Origin: an uncultured delta proteobacterium
GTDB lineage: Bacteria > Desulfobacterota > Syntrophorhabdia > Syntrophorhabdales > Syntrophorhabdaceae
Direction of reading: 5' to 3'
Length of the DNA stretch: 13,212 nt
Assembly: GCA_903872255.1 (NCBI GenBank)
Contig: CAIQJW010000098.1
Location: forward strand, 1 to 13,212
Shown here: piece after piece, positions 8,374 through 13,212 of the stretch
How the letters are laid out: each line of letters begins with the position of its first letter
Numbering within the stretch: position 1 is the stretch's first letter
Position numbers and translations under genes: made by a program
The notes under the pieces: generated by a model
What the model was told of the DNA's origin: nothing
What the model saw: the letters and a program-made list of their open reading frames with translations, nothing else
Database searches by the model: none

Positions 8374-9447
8374 ATGATATCTTCTATTTTATCCACAAGC
8401 AGAGCCATTCTATATGATCGACCTGCCCAAGCAGAACAAACTTCTTTATTCGAGGTACGCAAGGCGGAATCCAACGATGTGCTGCAGATCCCGGCGCTGT
8501 TTGAAGAGGTTTATGGAGGTTCTTACGGTAATCCCGGTGTTTACAGCGCGGAGTATCTCACGGAGAGAATGTCGAGAGGAGAATTGGTTTCGATCGTTGC
8601 CGTCGCCAGGGACAACCGAGTGATCGGGCACTGTGCGTTGGTTAAGGATAATAGCCATGCCAGAATTGCTCATGTTGCGATGTCGGTCGTCAGTAGTGTT
8701 TTTCGCAACATCGGGTGTGAATCGCGAATGCTCGCAGCGGTAATACAGGAGGCGCGAAAAGGTTGTCTTTGGGGAATCGCCAGCCAGAGCGTGACACATC
8801 ATGTGTTTGCTCAAAAGGCGGGTCAAAAATTCGGTTTCAAGCGGATCGGGCTTCAGGTGGGCATAGTTTCGGAACGCAGAATGTACGACGGATACCATCC
8901 GGCGCCGGGGAGAAGACAGTCCGTAGCGATCGGGTATCTGCCGCTGCGGGAAGGTCCGAAGACCGCAATGTACCCTCCCTGTCACCACCGGGATTTTATC
9001 GACATGCTTTTTAAAGAGGTAGGTTTAAAGCGGAGTTTGGCAAGCCCCGAAGTGAGGAACGATCAGTCTTCGATCGGGCGGACTTCCATTAAGCTCCGCA
9101 CGATCACTCACGATGTCGCACAGATCACGATCGACAGTTATGGCACGGCCATTTTCCGTTGCATCGCGGAATTGGTACAGGATCTGAAGGCGAGGGATAC
9201 CCGATATATCTCGATGGAGCTTCCGCTTGGATCACCGTTCACTGCGACGGCCTGCCAGGAGTTTGAACAGCTCGGATTCTTTATTTCTGGGATCATGCCG
9301 CACTCTTCGATCGGAGACGCGCTCGTCCTGCAATATAATAATAACGCGCAAGTAGATTATGACGACATTAGCGCCGCATCGGAAACGCTGGCTGCCGTCA
9401 AGTCCTACGTTCTCAGCCACGATCCAAACCGTAGAAATAAAAACTAG
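8374..9447 (+). CDS. GNAT-fold acetyltransferase-like protein with a C-terminal extra domain
   Basis: The protein has 357 residues. Residues ~28-175 resemble a GNAT domain: EVRKAESNDVLQIPALFEEV begins it, and FRNIGCESRML replaces the usual RxxGxG/A acetyl-CoA loop, so G-x-G is only partly kept. The remaining ~180 residues, including the segment YLPLREGPKTAMYPPCHHRD, look like the extra region of GNAT proteins that are fused or adjacent to RsbW-type ATPases; I recognise this from memory, not from a search. The start at 8374 has AGGTGAG about nine bases upstream. Together with the upstream ATPase it probably forms a signalling pair. Whether it still acetylates anything, and what, is unknown. 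Confidence 0.8.
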   Translation: MISSILSTSRAILYDRPAQAEQTSLFEVRKAESNDVLQIPALFEEVYGGSYGNPGVYSAEYLTERMSRGELVSIVAVARDNRVIGHCALVKDNSHARIAHVAMSVVSSVFRNIGCESRMLAAVIQEARKGCLWGIASQSVTHHVFAQKAGQKFGFKRIGLQVGIVSERRMYDGYHPAPGRRQSVAIGYLPLREGPKTAMYPPCHHRDFIDMLFKEVGLKRSLASPEVRNDQSSIGRTSIKLRTITHDVAQITIDSYGTAIFRCIAELVQDLKARDTRYISMELPLGSPFTATACQEFEQLGFFISGIMPHSSIGDALVLQYNNNAQVDYDDISAASETLAAVKSYVLSHDPNRRNKN

Positions 9448-9612
9448 AAAGAACTTGCGGTAACCAGCCAAGGATTAGAAATATATCGCGTCTTAAAACC
9501 AAACGGGGTAGCTATTTTTATTGATAACGATTTCGATCTGCACCCGGGAACTCATCCCAACGTCAGCGAACCGTCAACGATTCTAATGAATGGAATTTAT
9601 GAAGCACAATAA
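9448..9612 (+). pseudogene. Methyltransferase C-terminal fragment
   Basis: Directly after the GNAT stop, in the same frame, 54 codons remain open to a TAA at 9610-9612. The peptide contains LEIYRVLKPNGVAIFID, a close match to the E-x-x-RVLKPGG-x-hydrophobic strand of class I SAM-dependent methyltransferases. The SAM-binding N-terminal part (DxGxG region) is absent and there is no start codon with a ribosome binding site, so this is a remnant cut at its 5' side. It overlaps the start of the HAD fragment in the way cotranscribed genes often do, suggesting the pair came from one operon, perhaps for surface polysaccharide. The operon's function is inference. Confidence 0.6.
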
Positions 9613-9728
9613 CGCGCGCGGTTCATTACTGGAGAACACTTATTTCGTATTTGATTTAGATGGAGTCCTTGTCAATAGTCGGGACCAATTATAAAAATGC
9701 CATTCGCTTATTCCCGAGTTTCATTTAA
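9599..9728 (+). pseudogene. HAD-superfamily hydrolase N-terminal fragment with frameshift
   Basis: An ATG at 9599 opens a 31-codon frame containing YFVFDLDGVLVNSRDQL, then TAA at 9692. FDLDGVLVNS is motif I of HAD phosphatases, with the nucleophile Asp and the second Asp two residues later. Skipping one T at 9689 restores a plausible continuation, QYKNAIRLFPSF, before a stop at 9726-9728. The gene therefore carries a one-base insertion and is truncated where the hicAB-associated gene ends (9725). The remaining HAD motifs II-IV are missing, so no active enzyme is made. Confidence 0.65.
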
Positions 9729-10141
9729 ATCTTGAAATATCCTCTCTCGTAAAGATAATACCCATTTCCCGTTGTAAGAAAAGTTAATATAACCATTTTT
9801 TCGAGGGTTCCATATATATCTTCATCGTTTTTCAACTTGGTATATAATTCTTCGGTGTATAACAACAGGCTGGCAAAATATTCTGCAGGAAATTTAACAG
9901 CATTGTCGCCATTTTTTATGGCTTGAAGCCGGGCTTTTATGTTGTTATATACACTGCTTAATATCATGTGAATAAAAACAAGGTGTTGATCGAATTTTGT
10001 GTTGAATACTCTGGATATTACACCGAATGTACTGCTGAAATAGAAAAGTATTTCGTCCGGTGATGGTTTCTCCTTCATCTTGCTTATTGCAAATTCAAAT
10101 TCATCTAATATTAATTTTTTATTTTCGCGTGTCAACTTCAT
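9725..10141 (-). CDS. Unknown protein, third gene of the hicAB operon
   Basis: I do not recognise this 138-residue protein. It is predicted to be soluble and mostly helical, with a charged N-terminus (MKLTRENKKLILDEFEFAIS) and aromatic-rich helices (FYFSSTFGVISRVF, YLYERGYF). No catalytic or metal-binding motif is visible. It is clearly real: AGGAGG lies four bases before the ATG, and it starts nine bases after the hicB stop in the same direction. The coding sequence is AT-rich compared with the left part of the window, consistent with transfer together with hicAB. A role in the toxin-antitoxin module, or simple passenger status, are both possible. Confidence 0.75.
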   Translation of the reverse strand: MKLTRENKKLILDEFEFAISKMKEKPSPDEILFYFSSTFGVISRVFNTKFDQHLVFIHMILSSVYNNIKARLQAIKNGDNAVKFPAEYFASLLLYTEELYTKLKNDEDIYGTLEKMVILTFLTTGNGYYLYERGYFKI

Positions 10142-10150
10142 CTGTCCTCC

Positions 10151-10750
10151 TTAAGCATCGCAACCGCTCTGGGATTTTTTGTCCGAGCCACTTATTTCCA
10201 ACTCTCCAATATAATCTGAATCGCTAGAGGTTTCCCGTCGATAAGGACCAGGTACTCTTTGAGGCATATAATAAACCGGATCCTTCAATTTCGTTAAAAC
10301 CGAATCGAGTTTTGTTTCAAACCTTTTTACCATGTCTACTGTTATCCCTTTTTCTAATCCCGCCGTGATATACATCAAGACAAGGGTATTAAGACTTACC
10401 CCTTCTTCCTGAGCCTGTCTTACTAATTGCGCATGAATCGTCTTCGATACTCGCTGAACGAACTTTCCTGATGCGACGAGGGGTAAGGTTCTGTCTTCCT
10501 CGGGGTTCCATAGGGGTTTCGGGATTTCTCTCTTTAATTCCGCCTGCACCGACACCCATCCCAGAAACGCATCGCGGCCGTTCTCTATGGCTTCTTCGAT
10601 CGTGTCCCCATCGGACATACAGCCCGGAAGGTCCGGGAACGTGATAAGAAATCCGCCACCTTCCTCCTCGGTGAGAGGGCGGACAATATGCGCGTACGCT
10701 TCGAAAGGGTAGGGGGGGGTTATGGTTTTCATCTCCTTTACGTCTTTCAT
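10151..10750 (-). CDS. hicB: HicB-family antitoxin with long C-terminal region
   Basis: Residues ~15-70 form a HicB fold, with the typical GGGFLITFPDLPGCMSDGDT and then TIEEAIENGRDAFLGWV. In HicAB systems this partially degenerate RNase H-like domain binds and blocks HicA. Residues ~100-140 (GKFVQRVSKTIHAQLVRQAQ) look like the ribbon-helix-helix DNA-binding part that lets HicB repress its own promoter. A polar tail of about 60 residues follows, making 199 residues, longer than many HicB proteins. Its ATG overlaps the hicA stop as ATGA, and AAGGAG lies eight bases upstream, inside hicA. The order toxin then antitoxin is usual for hicAB. Confidence 0.88.
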   Translation of the reverse strand: MKDVKEMKTITPPYPFEAYAHIVRPLTEEEGGGFLITFPDLPGCMSDGDTIEEAIENGRDAFLGWVSVQAELKREIPKPLWNPEEDRTLPLVASGKFVQRVSKTIHAQLVRQAQEEGVSLNTLVLMYITAGLEKGITVDMVKRFETKLDSVLTKLKDPVYYMPQRVPGPYRRETSSDSDYIGELEISGSDKKSQSGCDA

Positions 10751-10992
10751 GATGTCTTCTCCTTCAGTGCATCAAGGAAATCAATAAATTTTTCGATATA
10801 CACTGGTTTAATAGGCTTATGGGCAGGAACGCTGATATGAGCAATCATGTCCTCATGGAAAAAGTGAACGTGGCTGCCGCTGCTTTTTCTGACGCCTATT
10901 CCGTACCGCTTTGCCACGATCAATAGGTCTTCAATTCTCCAATCCCGCGAATTATTCCTCATCCGTTCCAAGAGTTTGTCCGCGGTTGGCAT
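10747..10992 (-). CDS. hicA: HicA-family mRNA interferase toxin
   Basis: The 81-residue protein belongs to the HicA (YcfA, PF07927) family, ribosome-independent RNases with a dsRBD-like fold. The catalytic histidine lies in SSGSHVHFFHEDM, and the family ending ISVPAHKPIKPVYIEKFID is complete, so the toxin appears intact. It is of the longer subtype starting MP-x-x-DKLLERMRNN-x-x-DWRIEDL, which supports the start at 10992. No Shine-Dalgarno sequence precedes this start, and the predicted promoter puts the transcription start at or next to the ATG, so the mRNA may be leaderless. It is first in the operon with hicB and a third gene. Confidence 0.9.
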   Translation of the reverse strand: MPTADKLLERMRNNSRDWRIEDLLIVAKRYGIGVRKSSGSHVHFFHEDMIAHISVPAHKPIKPVYIEKFIDFLDALKEKTS

Positions 10993-10995
10993 TCC

Positions 10996-11027
10996 ATTAT
11001 AGTACTAAATATAGTATCATGCGTCAA
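10996..11027 (-). promoter_or_regulatory. hicAB promoter with overlapping TACTA/TAGTA repeats
   Basis: On the minus strand, TTGACG (11027-11022) is followed after exactly 17 bases by TACTAT (11004-10999); an overlapping TATAAT lies at 11001-10996 with a 20-base spacer. Transcription from the first would start at about 10992, the A of the hicA ATG. The spacer and -10 contain TACTA-4 nt-TAGTA (11003-11016) and the palindrome TAGTACTA (11000-11007), a good position for autorepression by HicB. Confidence 0.55.
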
Positions 11028-11136
11028 GCAAAAAAGCAGTTGTTGCGGGCAGGCAGATCCGTGTACTTCGGCAGGTTGGAACAGAGTGAATGGCGGGATA
11101 CCTTGGGGTGTTCTATTATGAATTCAATTTTGGGGT

Positions 11137-11772
11137 TTATCTGATTTTCTGACCGGTCATGAGAAATACGGTAAACTCCCTCATTTCTCCGTTGATCGCC
11201 GGTTTCATAACTTTCGCAGCGGTTATATCGTTTACTTTATCAAATCCCGCTTCTATGAAAATCTTGCGCAGGGTGGCCCGGGCAAATCCGAAGTGAAATA
11301 CCCCGGTATTATCGGCATGAAATTGACCATTATCCGGATCCAGATCAGTGATGCACAGATAACCGGCGGGCGCTGTGATGGCAGAGAATTGATCGAAGAG
11401 AGGCTCTATCTCCTTAATATGATGAAGGGTCATATTACTTACAACGAGGTCGTAATTGCCTGTCAGTATATCGCCTTTGTCAAGATCGACAAGCACGGTG
11501 CTGACCTGGTTCAGCTTCAGTTTAGCGATCTTCGTATTGAACATATCGAGCATTCCCTGCGAGCTGTCGATGCCGGTGATAGAACGGACACGCGGCTGCA
11601 GTTCGACGGTCAATAATCCTGTACCGCAACCGAAGTCCATAACATCCATATCGGGCGTCAATGCGATCTGCTTTGATATGGCATTGGCAACATCGTGTGC
11701 CAGTTTGACTCTTGCAGGATTCTCGTCCCAGGAGGCAGCCTCTTTATCAAAATCCCGTTTTTCAGTGTTCAT
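11137..11772 (-). CDS. Class I SAM-dependent methyltransferase
   Basis: The 211-residue protein has the Rossmann-like methyltransferase core: motif I DFGCGTG at residues 46-52, GIDSS at 67-71 as the acidic ribose-binding region, and SNMTLHHI as the post-core motif of the Methyltransf_11/25 type. Substrate is not evident. The start at 11772 is chosen because GAGGA lies about ten bases upstream and the N-terminus MNTEKRDFDKEAASWDENP is typical of the family; an upstream in-frame start at 11865 would add 31 atypical residues. It is transcribed away from the selenoprotein gene. Nothing in the sequence links it with hicAB, about 140 bases downstream. Confidence 0.88.
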   Translation of the reverse strand: MNTEKRDFDKEAASWDENPARVKLAHDVANAISKQIALTPDMDVMDFGCGTGLLTVELQPRVRSITGIDSSQGMLDMFNTKIAKLKLNQVSTVLVDLDKGDILTGNYDLVVSNMTLHHIKEIEPLFDQFSAITAPAGYLCITDLDPDNGQFHADNTGVFHFGFARATLRKIFIEAGFDKVNDITAAKVMKPAINGEMREFTVFLMTGQKIR

Positions 11773-11920
11773 GGCGTGATATTCCTCAATTGCATTATTA
11801 CCCGAGTTTCCCATAAAGCACAGTGTCAGGCTTTTGATTCTATACCTGTGCGATCGATTAATCAATTAAAAGGGTGAAGCCGGTTGTCCACTTTCCGTGT
11901 TCTTTTTACGGATTCCCTAC

Positions 11921-11949
11921 TTGCCTTAAGACCTATGAATCATTATATT
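11921..11949 (+). promoter_or_regulatory. Predicted sigma-70 promoter of the selenoprotein gene
   Basis: TTGCCT (11921-11926) is separated by 17 bases from TATATT (11944-11949, five of six matches). Transcription would begin near 11956, leaving a leader of about 24 bases with AAGGAGG at 11968-11974. This fixes the ATG at 11980 and excludes an upstream GTG/ATG at 11884. Confidence 0.6.
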
Positions 11950-11979
11950 TCCGACAGCGAAATCAAAAAGGAGGCAATT

Positions 11980-12549
11980 ATGACAGAGGTCAGCTGGTTG
12001 AATAATATGGACGAAGCCCATCGCCGGGCAAAGGACGAGAAAAAACCGATAATGCTCGATTTTTTCAACCCGGGATGAATTGGCTGCAAGCAAATGGGTG
12101 CAGTTACGTACCCTGATCAAAAGGTCGCGGAATTTATCAATACAAATCTGGTCCCGGTCCAACTGCTCTACAATACAAAGCCATATGCCGACGATTTCAA
12201 CATTCAGTGGACCCCGGTTGTTGTAATACTGGATGAATCCGGTAAAGAGCATTTCCGTTCGGTAGGTTTCCTTCCCCCGGAAGAATTTATATCTTCAGCT
12301 CTTCTCGGAATGCTGAAGGTCCATTTCGATCTCAAAAAATATCGTGAGGCCCTTGATGTCGCGGATATACTGACCAGGGATTTTCCGAAGAGCAAAGCCA
12401 TCCCTGAGACGATATACTGGCAGGGTGTTGCGAGTTTCGAAGACACGAATGACCCGCAATATCTGAAAGCAGCGTACAAAAAGCTTAAGGCGGAATATCC
12501 GTCAAGCGAGTGGACACAGAGGGCTGAACCGTATAACCTGTTGCCATGA
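11980..12549 (+). CDS. Thioredoxin-fold selenoprotein with UxxC active site (in-frame TGA at 12076)
   Basis: Read straight through the TGA at 12076-12078, the gene gives a 189-residue protein. The two halves join without a frame change: DFFNPG, then TGA, then IGCKQMGAVTYPD. The TGA sits exactly where the first cysteine of a thioredoxin CxxC motif belongs, giving Sec33-Ile-Gly-Cys36. The cis-proline loop, WTP (Pro79), is also present. Residues ~105-189 look like a short TPR-like tail (KYREALDVADILTRDFP). No signal peptide or membrane segment is seen, so it should be cytoplasmic and redox-active. AAGGAGG five bases before ATG 11980 decides the start. A hairpin follows the TGA at once. A separate start at 12094 (Met39) would lack the redox motif and has no ribosome binding site. 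A nonsense mutation of a cysteine codon is the alternative. Confidence 0.82.
12076..12106 (+). promoter_or_regulatory. Candidate bacterial SECIS element after the Sec codon
   Basis: Two bases after the TGA, TGGCTGCA (12081-12088) can pair with TGCAGTTA (12099-12106): five Watson-Crick pairs in the core CTGCA/TGCAG, then two G-U pairs and one T-A pair. The loop AGCAAATGGG has a G at its second position, and it begins 11 bases after the TGA. The size and position suit a SelB-binding hairpin within the coding region, but bacterial SECIS sequences vary and no folding energy was computed. Confidence 0.55.
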
Positions 12550-12587
12550 TCCTGTGTAGTTTTTGATCGAACCTTAAAGGGGGCATC

Positions 12588-13085
12588 ATGACGGTACGAA
12601 GTTATATCAGGGCCATGTGCCTTGCCGCGCTCATTGCATTGGCCCTTGGCGGTTTTCTGATCCATATCCGCATTCATCCCTTCACGAATAACGCATCATT
12701 TTTGACGAACTTCATTACCGGCGTTCTTAGCATTGTCATTATCCCGCTTCTTTTTTTGCGGAAGGAGACCCTTCATTACGGATATGTCCTCAATGGTTTT
12801 ATTTCTATCGTCGGAACCGTTACAATGGCCCACTTCAGCCTTGCGCACCCGCCGGACCATTTTGGCCCCGTCAATATTCTTCTCAAGACGACCCTGCCTG
12901 ACATACTTATCTTATGGGGCAAGTTCTTTGTCGGAAAAGCGTTATTTGATTGCGAGGTCTACGGTTATAATGCAACGGTTGAGAAAAAGGGAGTATGGTA
13001 CCGTTATCCTAATCTTGGATGGTGGGGTGTTCATCTGATCGTTGTTTGCCTGGTGTATTATGCCGGGTATTTATTGGGGAGATAG
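12588..13085 (+). CDS. Multi-pass membrane protein of unknown function
   Basis: I do not recognise the family. The 165-residue protein has about five hydrophobic segments: near residues 8-28, 38-57, 65-85, ~100-115 and 143-163. Conserved-looking polar stretches include HPPDHFGPVNILLKT and the aromatic run WYRYPNLGWWGVH. No cysteine pair or known catalytic motif stands out. The start has AAAGGGGG a few bases upstream. It follows the selenoprotein gene by 38 bases and is followed after two bases by a tiny membrane gene, so the three are probably one operon; a role with the thioredoxin-like protein at the membrane is only inference. Confidence 0.75.
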   Translation: MTVRSYIRAMCLAALIALALGGFLIHIRIHPFTNNASFLTNFITGVLSIVIIPLLFLRKETLHYGYVLNGFISIVGTVTMAHFSLAHPPDHFGPVNILLKTTLPDILILWGKFFVGKALFDCEVYGYNATVEKKGVWYRYPNLGWWGVHLIVVCLVYYAGYLLGR

Positions 13086-13087
13086 GC

Positions 13088-13183
13088 ATGAATAAATTCA
13101 GAATATTCTCGATAAACTGGTGGATACTTCACATTGCAGCTGCTGCGTTCTTTCTCTGGCTCGGATATGCCACACATTTTTAA
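13088..13183 (+). CDS. 31-residue single-pass membrane peptide
   Basis: A short open frame runs from ATG 13088 to TAA 13181-13183. It encodes a basic N-terminus (MNKFRIFSINWW), then one continuous hydrophobic stretch (ILHIAAAAFFLWLGYA) of transmembrane length. GGGGAG sits about seven bases upstream, within the last codons of the preceding gene, and only two bases separate the genes, so translational coupling is likely. Small hydrophobic proteins of this size are often subunits or regulators of a larger membrane partner, here perhaps the 165-residue protein. Function is unknown. Confidence 0.6.
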   Translation: MNKFRIFSINWWILHIAAAAFFLWLGYATHF

Positions 13184-13192
13184 ACAAAAGAC

Positions 13193-13212
13193 CGTAAATC
13201 GTAAATCGTAAA
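13193..13212. repeat. Tandem heptamer repeat, running off the window
   Basis: CGTAAAT is present at 13193-13199 and 13200-13206, and six of its seven bases follow at 13207-13212 where the window ends. The array continues for an unknown length. It lies just after the small membrane gene and could be a slippage-prone microsatellite or the start of a larger repeat array. Confidence 0.6.

Noticed and set aside
11773..11865. Longer N-terminus for the methyltransferase
   Set aside because: The added residues do not look like the family, and GAGGA before 11772 supports the shorter form.
11884..12078. Separate 64-residue gene ending at the TGA
   Set aside because: The 11884 start lies upstream of the predicted promoter; AAGGAGG marks the ATG at 11980, and the stop is better read as selenocysteine.
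12094..12549. Stand-alone gene starting at Met 12094
   Set aside because: It has no ribosome binding site and would lack the redox motif and first strand of the fold; it is the second part of the gene starting at 11980, read through the TGA.

Overview
The window looks like a chromosomal stretch from an anaerobic member of the Desulfobacterota (the former Deltaproteobacteria, perhaps a Syntrophia-type organism). This placement is inference. It rests on the Gram-negative autotransporter at the left edge, a probable selenocysteine-containing thioredoxin-fold protein of a kind I associate with deltaproteobacteria, an RsbW-like ATPase paired with a GNAT protein, and a moderate base composition with a GC-rich left end. 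No rRNA, tRNA, CRISPR array or intact insertion sequence is visible.

Layout, left to right. (1) 2-1642 (+): the C-terminal part of a GC-rich autotransporter, namely the end of its passenger and the complete beta-barrel. (2) 1643-2442: about 800 bases without a convincing gene, holding a long 16-nt inverted repeat (1912-2009), a 10-bp hairpin (2238-2272) and possible eroded coding sequence. (3) 2443-5548 (-): an acyltransferase-3 membrane protein and an APC-family amino-acid permease. (4) 5729-7494 (+): a PAS sensor kinase and a NarL/FixJ-type response regulator overlapping by ATGA, transcribed divergently from the permease. (5) 7860-9447 (+): an RsbW-type ATPase and a two-part GNAT protein. 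(6) 9448-9728: two gene fragments, a methyltransferase C-terminal part and a HAD-phosphatase N-terminus broken by a one-base shift. (7) 9725-10992 (-): an AT-richer hicA-hicB toxin-antitoxin operon with a third, unknown gene. (8) 11137-11772 (-): a class I SAM methyltransferase. (9) 11980-13183 (+): a thioredoxin-fold gene with an in-frame TGA at its catalytic position, followed by a multi-pass membrane protein and a 31-residue membrane peptide gene.

The main discovery is the gene at 11980-12549. A conventional caller would split it into two ORFs at the TGA. Read through, it gives one 189-residue protein with a U-I-G-C redox motif, and a hairpin lies just after the TGA where a bacterial SECIS element should be. 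A good promoter and Shine-Dalgarno site fix its start. It probably forms a unit with the two membrane genes that follow.

Other points are a likely leaderless hicA transcript whose promoter overlaps a TACTA/TAGTA repeat, the third gene in the hicAB operon, and the degraded gene pair between the GNAT gene and the hicAB module, which marks a site of past insertion or deletion.
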